NCBI GenBank assembly: GCA_041570235.1
Contig: JBFFWN010000076.1
Coordinates: forward strand, 1 to 14,387
Length of the DNA: 14,387 nt
From: SZUA-36 sp041570235
GTDB taxonomy: Bacteria; Pseudomonadota; Gammaproteobacteria; Xanthomonadales; SZUA-36
Reading direction: 5' to 3'
Below, one piece after another: positions 7,201-14,387 of this stretch. The position numbers and the translations under genes are program-made. Below the pieces are notes generated by a model. The model saw only the letters and a program-made list of their open reading frames with translations. It was not told the DNA's origin and made no database searches. Numbering within the stretch: the stretch's first letter is position 1; each line of letters opens with the position of its first letter.

Positions 7201-9650
7201 TTGTCTTTCTTTTTGCCGCCTTTCTTATCAATCGGCTCAAGCTCGGTTTTGATATCCTGCATGATGTCGCGGCTCTCAAGCTGCTCTGACTCCGGAGATT
7301 TGAACGCCTCGATCCGCGAGGGAATGATACGGCGCGGATAATGGTTATTTTCAATATCCACATCGGCTGTTTCCCAACGCGGGTCCAATACCACCTGCGT
7401 AATTTCACGCTCTGTGACCACCAGCTTTTTCACTGTTTTGGCGTTTCGCCGCCAGATCTCGGCCGGGATGTTGATGGTCTCCTGTTTACCATCGGCATAG
7501 GTCAATTGAAGGATGATGGGCATGACCAGGCCGCCATGGTTTGCGAACTCCAGCACATAGTAATGCCGGTCTTCTTCAATCGCGCGCTTGAGTGCGGCTT
7601 TTTCCCAGTCTTCCAGCTCATCCAGAAATGCCTGGTACTCATTTCGCTCTTTGTTGGTGACGGTAAAACGGTCGTTCTGATCGTAGAAATCACGCACGTC
7701 CTTGTTTTGATCGATCCAGAGCTCCAGTTCAAGCCGGTTTCGCTCAACAGTGATAGACAGTGGTTTGTCCTCCTCTTCACTGCGGCGACGCTCGAAATCG
7801 ATGTCCGGATCATGCGTGTCCAGGCGTAACTTCCAGATGCGCTCGACAGAAAGGTCAACATGATCGGTGGTATAGAACCAACCCCTCCAGAACCAGTCCA
7901 AATCGACACCCGAGGCCTCTTCCATGGTGCGGAAGAAATCTGCCGGCGTCGGGCGTTTGAACATCCAGCGTCTTGCATATTCCTTGAACGCAAAATCAAA
8001 CAGCTCACGTCCGAGGATGGTTTCCCTGAGGATGAGCAGCGCAGCCGCCGGTTTGGAATAAGCATTCGGGCCCAGGTTAAGCACGCTGTCGGACTGGGTC
8101 ATAATGGGCACCTGCTGTTCGGACTTCATGTAGTCCACGACATCCCTGGGCTCGACTTTCCAGGGAATATCAGGGTCCCACTCGAGCCCCGAGATGGCAT
8201 CTAGAAAACTGTTCAGGCCCTCATCCATCCAGGTCCACTGGCGCTCATCGGAATTCACGGTCATGGGAAAGTAGATATGACCAACTTCGTGGATAACCAC
8301 GCCAACAAGGAATCGTTTTTCCGCCTGGCTGTAAGTACGGCTACCGTCGTCCTGCTCATCGGTGCGCGGGCCATTAAAGGTGATCATCGGATATTCCATG
8401 CCGCCCACCGGTCCATTCACCGATTGCGCGACGGGATAGGGGTAGTCAAAGGAGAACCGTGAATAAACCTTCATGGTGTGGATGACGGCCTCGGTGGAAT
8501 ACTTGGACCACAGGGGTTCACCTTCCTTTGGATAGAATGACATGGCCATCACTTCAGGCTGGCTGTCTCCGCCCTGCTGATAGCCCTTGGCATCCCAGAT
8601 GAACTTGCGTGATGAGGCCCAGGCAAAATCGCGAACCCTCTCTGCCTCAAACTTCCAGGTACTGGTTTGCTTGCTGGCCTTTTTCTCGTTTTCCAACGCC
8701 TCTTCAGCGGTAACGATAAAAACCGGTGCTTTTGCGGTCTTTGCTTTCTCCAGGCGGTCGCGCTGAGTGGCTGTCAGCACTTCCTGCTGATTTTGTAAAA
8801 GCCCTGTTGCGGAAACAATATGGTCGGCTGGCACGGTGATTTCGACACTGTAGTTGCCAAACTCAAGGGTAAATTCCCCCCGTCCGAGAAACTCCTTGTT
8901 GGTCCAGCCTTCGTAGTCGGTATAAGCGGCCAGACGTGGAAACCACTGCGCGATAAGAAAAATATCATTGCCGCCTTTACGCGCATCGTCAGGGAAATGC
9001 TCATAACCTGCACGTGCCGCAACTGCATCTTCCTCGAGGATATTAAACGCAAAATCGATGCTGAAAGCCGTGCTCTTGCCACTTTCCAGGGGCTGCGCCA
9101 GGTCAATACGCATCAGGCTGCCAACGATGGTATAGGGCAGCTCCCTGCCCTGGTCATCTTTTACATTGGAAATTTCGTAACCGAGACTGTGGTCCGCCAT
9201 GAATTGCTGGCGGCGCAGTTCATCAATACTGATGCGGTGCGCTTGCTCGCCGTTGGCATCCTCTGTTTTGGAACCGCGAATACTTTTATCAGCAAAGGCA
9301 CGGGTCAATTCCGCCATGGAGTCTGTGCGAAACCGGTTCTGGTCCAGTTGCAACCACAAAAAACGCAGGGTATCGGGGCTGTTATTAGTGTAGTTGACAC
9401 GTTCACTGCCTTCCAACCGGCGTTTATCCTCATCAAGTGTCACACTGATCTGGTAATCGACATTTTGTTGCCAATAATGGTGACCGGGTTCGCCACCGGC
9501 ATTGCGGTAAATATTGGCCGTTGGCAGCACTTCGTCCAGTTGACGAAACTTATCTTCAAAATCACCCTTGGTCTGGCGAATGGCTCCGGTGGTATCGAGG
9601 GAAACAAGAAAAAGGAATGCGCACAGCAATCTGAAAAGGCTTAAGTACAT
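7197..9650 (-). CDS. Secreted M1-family zinc metallopeptidase (aminopeptidase)
   Basis: The 817-residue protein begins with a signal peptide (LFRLLCAFLFLVSL), so it acts outside the cytoplasm. The N-terminal beta domain runs to about 300. The gluzincin site is intact: HEVGH at 454-458 (ligands H454 and H458, catalytic E455) and E477 in WMDEGLN, exactly 18 residues after the second His. The usual GAMEN exopeptidase motif appears as GGMEYP (416-421). Residues 590-817 are a C-terminal region ending in a Lys-rich tail (KKGGKKKDK). It should trim N-terminal residues from peptides, with zinc; the substrate is unknown. AGGA (9659-9656) lies five bases before the ATG. It is first in a two-gene unit with the DUF6702-like protein, overlapping it by four bases. 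A candidate promoter lies at 9737-9709, so it need not depend on glcB transcription. Confidence 0.93.
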   Translation of the reverse strand: MYLSLFRLLCAFLFLVSLDTTGAIRQTKGDFEDKFRQLDEVLPTANIYRNAGGEPGHHYWQQNVDYQISVTLDEDKRRLEGSERVNYTNNSPDTLRFLWLQLDQNRFRTDSMAELTRAFADKSIRGSKTEDANGEQAHRISIDELRRQQFMADHSLGYEISNVKDDQGRELPYTIVGSLMRIDLAQPLESGKSTAFSIDFAFNILEEDAVAARAGYEHFPDDARKGGNDIFLIAQWFPRLAAYTDYEGWTNKEFLGRGEFTLEFGNYSVEITVPADHIVSATGLLQNQQEVLTATQRDRLEKAKTAKAPVFIVTAEEALENEKKASKQTSTWKFEAERVRDFAWASSRKFIWDAKGYQQGGDSQPEVMAMSFYPKEGEPLWSKYSTEAVIHTMKVYSRFSFDYPYPVAQSVNGPVGGMEYPMITFNGPRTDEQDDGSRTYSQAEKRFLVGVVIHEVGHIYFPMTVNSDERQWTWMDEGLNSFLDAISGLEWDPDIPWKVEPRDVVDYMKSEQQVPIMTQSDSVLNLGPNAYSKPAAALLILRETILGRELFDFAFKEYARRWMFKRPTPADFFRTMEEASGVDLDWFWRGWFYTTDHVDLSVERIWKLRLDTHDPDIDFERRRSEEEDKPLSITVERNRLELELWIDQNKDVRDFYDQNDRFTVTNKERNEYQAFLDELEDWEKAALKRAIEEDRHYYVLEFANHGGLVMPIILQLTYADGKQETINIPAEIWRRNAKTVKKLVVTEREITQVVLDPRWETADVDIENNHYPRRIIPSRIEAFKSPESEQLESRDIMQDIKTELEPIDKKGGKKKDK

Positions 9651-9708
9651 AGTGATCCTGGTGAAATGATTGATATCAGTGAGTTGGTGATCCCACGCTT
9701 ATTCCACA

Positions 9709-9737
9709 ATTATAGACGACTAATTCGATCCGTTAAC
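9709..9737 (-). promoter_or_regulatory. Candidate promoter for the M1 peptidase / DUF6702 unit
   Basis: A perfect TATAAT reads on the minus strand at 9714-9709, with a weak -35 (GTTAAC, 9737-9732) 17 bases upstream. The predicted leader is about 50 nt. The -35 element overlaps the glcB stop codon, so the promoter would sit right at the end of glcB. The -10 is strong and the -35 poor, so an activator or read-through from glcB is also possible. Confidence 0.45.
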
Positions 9738-11919
9738 AGATTTTGCCCGTCTTCAGTTCGATGCGGCGGCGATGCAGAACCGGCTCGGTGTAACCACTGG
9801 GCTGGAGCACACCGCCAAAGACCAGTTCACAGGCAGCCAAAAAAGCAACCGATGACTCGAAACCGGGTGACATCGGTTTGTAGTCGGGGTCGTGCTCATT
9901 TTGCCTATCAACCACCACCGCCATCCTTTTCAGGGTCTCCAGCACTTGCTGACGGCTGACGAAATCATGGCGCAGCCAATTGCTGATGTGCTGACTCGAA
10001 ATGCGCAGGGTGGCGCGATCTTCCATCAGGCCGACATTATTGATATCCGGCACCTTGGAACAGCCAATACCGAGTTCAACCCAGCGCACCACGTAACCCA
10101 GGATCCCCTGGCAATTGTTGTTCAGCTCGTCCCGGATCTCATCTTCGCTGAGGGATTTATCCAGTAGCGGTATGGTAAGAATATCGTCGAGGCTGGCACG
10201 TGGGCGGCTTTTGAGTTTTTCCTGCACATCGCTTACCGACACCTGGTGATAGTGCATGGCATGCAGCGTGGCCGCGGTGGGCGAAGGCACCCATGCACAA
10301 TTGGCCCCCGCCAATGGGTGCGCCATCTTGGTATCGACCATTTCCTTCATCATGTCGGGCTTGGGCCACATACCCTTCCCGATTTGGGCAATGCCCTGCA
10401 ATCCACAGGCGAGGCCAATATCGACATTCCAGTCCTCGTACGCCTGGATCCATTTCTCCTGTTTCATATCATCCTTGCGCTGCATCACACCAGCTTCCAT
10501 CGCGGTGTGAATCTCATCCCCCGTGCGGTCGAGAAAACCGGTGTTGATGAACACCACCCTGTCCTGTGCGGCACGGATGCATTCTTTCAGGTTCACCGTG
10601 GTACGGCGTTCCTCGTCCATGATGCCAATTTTGACGGTGTTGCGGGACATACCCAGCTCGTCTTCGACCTTGCTGAACAGTTCGCAGGCGAACGCAACCT
10701 CTTCGGGGCCGTGCATTTTGGGCTTGACGATATAAACAGACCCGGTTCTCGAGTTTTTCAGCTCGTTCATGTTGTTGATGTCATACAGGGATATCAGGCA
10801 GGTAAACACGGCATCGAGTATACCCTCGGGAACCTCCTCCCCCCTGATCAACACCGCTTCGCTGGTCATCAGGTGCCCTACATTACGCACGAACAACAAC
10901 GAACGGCCATGCAGCGTGACCGGATTGCCCTGCGGGCCCAAAAAATGCAGGTCAGGATTGAGCCTGCGTGTGATCTGCCTGCCACCTTTTTCAAAGGTCT
11001 CGGTCAAGCTGCCGCGGATAAGGCCCAGCCAGTTGCGATAAACTTCCGCCTTGTCCTCGCCGTCTGCTGCAGCGACGGAATCTTCGCAATCCTGGATCGT
11101 CGTAATAGCGGATTCGAGTATCACGTCCTTGATATGCGCGCTGTCGTGCCTGCCGACGGGATGCGAGGGGTCAATCTTCAGAATGATATGCAGCTTGTTG
11201 TTGTTGAGCAGGATGTCTGAGGGAGCATCATCACTGCCATTGTAACCGGCAAATTTTTCAGCGTGTTTTAAGCCGGTGGAACTGCCGTCAGCAAGAGACA
11301 CTTTCAATTGCCGGCCTTCCACACGGTAATTCACCGCATCCGCATGGGACCCCGCTGCAAGTGGAACGGCCTGGTCAAGCAGATTGCGTGTATAGGCAAA
11401 AACTTTTTCACCCCTGACCGGGTTGTAAGCCTTGCCTTTCTCAGCGCCGCCCTCTTCAGGGATCACGTCTGTGCCATACAGCGCATCGTAGAGAGAACCC
11501 CAACGGGCATTGGAAGCATTCAGTGCAAAACGGGCGTTTTTGACAGGCACAACCAGCTGTGGGCCGGCGATAGTGGTGATTTCATCATCGACATTATCGG
11601 TACTGACTGCAAAGTCTGGACCTTCGGGCAACAGATAGCCGATTCTCTTCAGAAAAGCCACATAGTCCTCATGGTTATGAGGCCGGTCACAGCGAGCCTG
11701 GTGCCAGGTATCGATGCTGGCCTGTATCTTGTAACGCTTCAGCAACAGGATATTGTTTTTGGGCGCCATCTCGGCGATGACCGCTTCCAGCTTCGACCAG
11801 AAATCTCCCGGATCCAGGCCCAGGTCCGGCAGGATTTCGTTGACCACCAGGTCGTGAATATGACGGGAAACCTCCATCTCGGAGCTGCCGATGCGGATAT
11901 GGGAAGCGGTGTTTGTCAT
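9733..11919 (-). CDS. glcB: Malate synthase G
   Basis: This 728-residue protein matches the length and whole sequence pattern of isoform G (about 723 residues in E. coli), not the shorter isoform A. It condenses glyoxylate with acetyl-CoA to malate in the cytoplasm. Conserved blocks include PVKNARFALNASNARWGSLY (125-144), LLFVRNVGHLM (341-351), GIMDEERRT (432-440), GFLDRTGDEIH (461-471), QIGKGMW and LMEDRATLRIS (631-641). By alignment from memory with the E. coli enzyme, the catalytic Arg is R345, the magnesium ligands are E436 and D464, and the catalytic base is D634; all are present. The ATG at 11919 is preceded only by a weak AGG. No isocitrate lyase or glycolate oxidase gene adjoins it, so the source of glyoxylate is not shown. 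It is divergent from hutU and upstream of the M1 peptidase, with an 82-bp gap. Confidence 0.97.
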   Translation of the reverse strand: MTNTASHIRIGSSEMEVSRHIHDLVVNEILPDLGLDPGDFWSKLEAVIAEMAPKNNILLLKRYKIQASIDTWHQARCDRPHNHEDYVAFLKRIGYLLPEGPDFAVSTDNVDDEITTIAGPQLVVPVKNARFALNASNARWGSLYDALYGTDVIPEEGGAEKGKAYNPVRGEKVFAYTRNLLDQAVPLAAGSHADAVNYRVEGRQLKVSLADGSSTGLKHAEKFAGYNGSDDAPSDILLNNNKLHIILKIDPSHPVGRHDSAHIKDVILESAITTIQDCEDSVAAADGEDKAEVYRNWLGLIRGSLTETFEKGGRQITRRLNPDLHFLGPQGNPVTLHGRSLLFVRNVGHLMTSEAVLIRGEEVPEGILDAVFTCLISLYDINNMNELKNSRTGSVYIVKPKMHGPEEVAFACELFSKVEDELGMSRNTVKIGIMDEERRTTVNLKECIRAAQDRVVFINTGFLDRTGDEIHTAMEAGVMQRKDDMKQEKWIQAYEDWNVDIGLACGLQGIAQIGKGMWPKPDMMKEMVDTKMAHPLAGANCAWVPSPTAATLHAMHYHQVSVSDVQEKLKSRPRASLDDILTIPLLDKSLSEDEIRDELNNNCQGILGYVVRWVELGIGCSKVPDINNVGLMEDRATLRISSQHISNWLRHDFVSRQQVLETLKRMAVVVDRQNEHDPDYKPMSPGFESSVAFLAACELVFGGVLQPSGYTEPVLHRRRIELKTGKIC

Positions 11920-12034
11920 GAGCCTGATCCGTGTTTGATTTGTGAAGAATCCGGAGCCTCAATCTTATCGAAAAAGCACCTGGGCTTCACTTAGTTTTCT
12001 TGTTGCCGGACGAGTCCCACCGGGCAAATTGAAA

Positions 12035-12063
12035 CTGACCCCTTGTTCATACGATGTCATAAT
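12035..12063 (+). promoter_or_regulatory. Candidate sigma-70 promoter for hutU
   Basis: CTGACC (12035-12040), a 17-nt spacer and CATAAT (12058-12063) match the consensus at four and five of six positions with ideal spacing. The start point would be near 12070, giving a leader of about 37 nt. It lies in the 187-bp divergent gap between glcB and hutU. I saw no convincing HutC-type operator and no good promoter for glcB in this gap. Confidence 0.5.
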
Positions 12064-12106
12064 TGTTACAACGTGACCGGTGAAGCAGCTGCATTTGGAT
12101 GAATAG

Positions 12107-14089
12107 ATGAATTTCAAGCAAACCATACGACAGGGCATACCCGACGATTTGCCCCCTTTCAAACCACTGGATAAAAGCGTCAGCCATGCCCCGAAACGCA
12201 GGGACATCCTAAGCGCTGATGAAAAAAAACTGGCTTTAAGGAACGCCCTGCGCTATTTCGACAAAAAGCACCACGCTGTGCTGGCCACGGAGTTCGCCGA
12301 TGAGCTCAGGGCCCATGGCCGCATCTACATGTACCGTTTAAGGCCCGATTACCGGATGTATGCCCGCCATATCGACGAGTATCCCGGCCGGTGCCTGCAG
12401 GCACGTGCGATCATGCTGATGATCCAGAACAACCTGGATTACGCCGTCGCACAGCACCCGCACGAACTGATCACCTACGGCGGCAACGGCGCCGTGTTCT
12501 GCAACTGGGCCCAGTACCTGTTGTGCATGCAGTACCTGGCCGAGATGACGGATGAGCAGACCCTGGTCATGTACTCGGGGCACCCCCTGGGCCTGTTCCC
12601 TTCACACCCCGATGCACCCAGGGTGGTGGTCAGCAACGGCATGATGATTCCCAATTATTCCAGCCCCGACGACTGGGAAAAATTCAACGCGCTGGGGGTT
12701 ACCCAGTACGGCCAGATGACGGCAGGCTCGTATATGTACATCGGCCCGCAAGGCATCGTGCACGGCACCACCATCACGATATTGAACGGCTGCAGAAAGA
12801 TCGACGAAAAGGGCACGACCGGTAAGCTTTTTGTCACCTCAGGCCTGGGTGGTATGAGCGGCGCGCAACCCAAGGCAGGCGATATTGCCGGAGTGATTTC
12901 CGTCACCGCCGAGGTTAATCCCGCCGCGACATACAAGCGGCACGAGCAGGGCTGGGTCGACGAGGTGATCAGCGACCTCGATGAACTTTGCCAAAGGGTG
13001 CAACTGGCCAAAAAGAACAGGGAAGTGGTTTCGATTGGCTATGACGGCAATATCGTCGACCTGTGGGAAAAATTTGCCGATCAGGACATCTATGTCGACC
13101 TGGGTTCGGACCAGACCTCGCTTCACAACCCGTGGGCCGGCGGTTATTACCCCGCCGGTATGAGCTTTGAAGAATCCAACCGGATGATGGTCGATGACCC
13201 CGCCCTGTTCAAACAGAAAGTCCGGCAAAGCCTGTGCAGACAGACAGACGCCATAAACCGGCATACCGCCAGGGGACCCTACTTTTTTGATTATGGCAAC
13301 GCATTTCTGCTGGAAGCGTCGAGAGCCGGCGCCGACATCATGGCGGAAAACGGTATCGATTTCAGGTACCCGTCCTACGTGCAGGACATCATGGGCCCGA
13401 TGTGTTTTGACCACGGCTTTGGCCCATTCCGCTGGGTATGCACCTCGGCTGACCCGGAAGACCTGCTGAAATCAGACCGCATCGCCTGCGAGGTACTCGA
13501 GGAGATCATGCGCGACTCGCCACCCGAAATTCGCCAGCAGATGGCAGATAACATCCAGTGGATCAGGGGCGCCCAGGAGAACCGCCTGGTGGTCGGCTCG
13601 CAGGCTCGCATCCTGTATGCGGATGCAGAAGGAAGAATCAAGATTGCCGAGGCCTTCAACCGGGCCATCGCGGACAAGACGATATCTGCACCCATCAACC
13701 TCGGAAGGGACCACCACGACGTATCCGGCACGGATTCTCCTTACAGGGAAACCTCCAATATATACGACGGCTCGCAATTCACCGCCGACATGGCCATCCA
13801 CAATGTCATCGGCGACGCCTTCAGGGGAGCGACCTGGGTGTCCATACACAATGGTGGCGGCGTCGGCTGGGGCGAAGTCATCAACGGCGGATTCGGCATG
13901 ACACTGGATGGTTCGCCCGAGGCTGAAAGGAGGCTCAGGGCCATGCTTTTCTGGGATGTGAATAACGGCATCGCCCGCAGGAGCTGGGCGAGAAACGAAG
14001 GCGCCATCTCGGCGATCAAAAGGGAAATGGCCAGGACGCCAAACCTGAAGGTCACTTTACCGAACCTGGTGGATGACAGCATACTCTGA
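12107..14089 (+). CDS. hutU: Urocanate hydratase, long form
   Basis: This 660-residue protein is a urocanase: it adds water to urocanate to make imidazolonepropionate, the second step of histidine breakdown, using tightly bound NAD+ as electrophile. Seen: TYGGNGAVFCNWAQY (123-137), QMTAGSYMYIGPQGIVHGT (203-221), the dinucleotide-binding GLGGMSGAQPKAG (247-259), DQTSLHNPWAGGYYPAG (335-351), FGPFRWVCTS (438-447) and HNGGGVGWGEVINGG (581-595). Typical proteobacterial HutU has about 555 residues; this one is about 100 longer and looks like the form known from Bacteroidetes and eukaryotes. The usual FCEGKGPFRW segment with its catalytic-region Cys reads here MCFDHGFGPFRW, with Cys433 two residues further from GPFRW. 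A weak GGAT at 12097-12100 serves as ribosome binding site. No hutH, hutI or hutC is in view; the partner genes may lie to the right. Confidence 0.95.
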   Translation: MNFKQTIRQGIPDDLPPFKPLDKSVSHAPKRRDILSADEKKLALRNALRYFDKKHHAVLATEFADELRAHGRIYMYRLRPDYRMYARHIDEYPGRCLQARAIMLMIQNNLDYAVAQHPHELITYGGNGAVFCNWAQYLLCMQYLAEMTDEQTLVMYSGHPLGLFPSHPDAPRVVVSNGMMIPNYSSPDDWEKFNALGVTQYGQMTAGSYMYIGPQGIVHGTTITILNGCRKIDEKGTTGKLFVTSGLGGMSGAQPKAGDIAGVISVTAEVNPAATYKRHEQGWVDEVISDLDELCQRVQLAKKNREVVSIGYDGNIVDLWEKFADQDIYVDLGSDQTSLHNPWAGGYYPAGMSFEESNRMMVDDPALFKQKVRQSLCRQTDAINRHTARGPYFFDYGNAFLLEASRAGADIMAENGIDFRYPSYVQDIMGPMCFDHGFGPFRWVCTSADPEDLLKSDRIACEVLEEIMRDSPPEIRQQMADNIQWIRGAQENRLVVGSQARILYADAEGRIKIAEAFNRAIADKTISAPINLGRDHHDVSGTDSPYRETSNIYDGSQFTADMAIHNVIGDAFRGATWVSIHNGGGVGWGEVINGGFGMTLDGSPEAERRLRAMLFWDVNNGIARRSWARNEGAISAIKREMARTPNLKVTLPNLVDDSIL

Positions 14090-14161
14090 AATGGAAGTCG
14101 TTGAATACCTTCAGGGCCTACGCTTAAGCGCTGCGGCATTATCTGGCGGGAATGGAGGGAT

Positions 14162-14272
14162 TAACTCGGGCCATCCCTGGCCCTCACCCTACGGGCGTCT
14201 CCTTCGTCGACGTCTTCCCGGGCTCTCCTCGGCAACTGCTCCTGCGTTGCTCTAACTCCTGCATCCCTGCAG
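14162..14272. repeat. Cluster of short dyads, candidate interspersed intergenic repeat
   Basis: The gap after hutU contains two related modules, each starting TAACTC and carrying CATCCCTG inside a small hairpin. The first is GGGCCA-TCCC-TGGCCC (14168-14183). The second is CTGCA-TCCC-TGCAG (14259-14272); both have the same TCCC loop. Between them lie the palindrome CGTCGACG (14205-14212) and the inverted pair GCAAC/GTTGC (14232-14250). No sensible protein reads through on either strand and no T-run follows, so this resembles a REP/BIME-like repeat more than a terminator. Copies elsewhere in the genome cannot be checked here. Confidence 0.4.
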
Positions 14273-14349
14273 TCGTGCCGGGTAATCGAACCCTTGGTGC
14301 TGCGCACAGGGGTCTTTATTCGACCAGCCTAAGGTCTTCTGGTGTCATG

Positions 14350-14387
14350 ATGACTCAAACTGAACCGACAGTAGGGCCACACAGCAT
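14350..14387 (+). CDS. Possible start of a further gene, cut by the right edge
   Basis: An ATG at 14350, with a second in-frame ATG just before it at 14347, opens a frame of 12 full codons (MTQTEPTVGPHS) that is still open at the edge. A purine run AAGG lies about 13 bases upstream, too far to be a good ribosome binding site. It follows hutU in the same direction, where a hutH, hutI or transporter gene might be expected, but the visible residues identify nothing. Confidence 0.3.
   Translation, partial: MTQTEPTVGPHS

Noticed and set aside
8820..9644. 274-codon plus-strand open frame opposite the M1 peptidase
   Set aside because: It is the shadow of the peptidase N-terminal domain on the other strand and has no recognisable domain.
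10246..11220. 324-codon plus-strand open frame inside glcB
   Set aside because: It lies antisense to catalytic blocks of malate synthase and its peptide resembles no family.
11920..12030. TAAGAT on the minus strand as a glcB promoter -10
   Set aside because: The matching -35 (GTGAAG) is poor, so the call would rest on one AT-rich hexamer.
12056..12077. GTCA/TGAC dyad between the hutU promoter and gene as a HutC operator
   Set aside because: Only four bases per arm match and the inner bases are not symmetric.
14268..14311. tRNA-like T-arm on the minus strand (GGGTTCGATTACCC)
   Set aside because: The loop has the wrong length for a T-arm with a 5-bp stem, and no acceptor, D or anticodon arm fits around it.

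Overview
The window looks like chromosomal DNA of a free-living, probably marine gammaproteobacterium. The basis is the gene types: a long signal-peptide TonB-dependent receptor, a TPR-sulfotransferase, a secreted M1 metallopeptidase paired with a DUF6702-type protein, malate synthase G, and aromatic/fatty-acid and histidine catabolism. The taxon is an inference; there is no rRNA or marker gene to fix it. Nothing visible is a phage, integron, CRISPR array, transposase or toxin-antitoxin unit.

Layout from left to right. (1) 1-929, minus: the first 309 residues of a PcaF-like thiolase, cut by the left edge. (2) 1083-3101, plus: a 672-residue protein with TPR repeats and a PAPS-dependent sulfotransferase domain, divergent from the thiolase. 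(3) 3202-5637, minus: a TonB-dependent receptor, convergent with the sulfotransferase across a strong hairpin. (4) 5638-5981: a regulatory-looking gap of about 340 bp, holding an inverted repeat near the receptor and a doubtful small ORF. (5) 5982-6593, plus: a single-domain SIS protein resembling arabinose-5-phosphate isomerase without CBS domains. (6) 9650-6688, minus: a two-gene unit, M1 metallopeptidase then DUF6702-like protein, with a 4-nt GTGA overlap. (7) 9733-11919, minus: malate synthase G (glcB). (8) 12107-14089, plus: a long-form urocanate hydratase (hutU), divergent from glcB, with a recognisable sigma-70-type promoter. (9) 14090-14387: non-coding DNA with a cluster of short dyads resembling an interspersed repeat, then a possible start of another plus-strand gene at the edge.

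Taken together the genes fit a heterotroph that takes up large organic ligands (TonB receptor), degrades peptides in the envelope (M1 peptidase), and feeds amino acids, acyl-CoA and C2 units into central metabolism (urocanase, thiolase, malate synthase). The genes are mostly separate transcription units, so no single pathway spans the window. I found no convincing undescribed defence or mobile system. The items most worth a second look are the acidic tyrosine-rich loop of the receptor beside a sulfotransferase, the CBS-less isomerase with its possible coupled small ORF, the long-form urocanase, and the dyad cluster at the right end.
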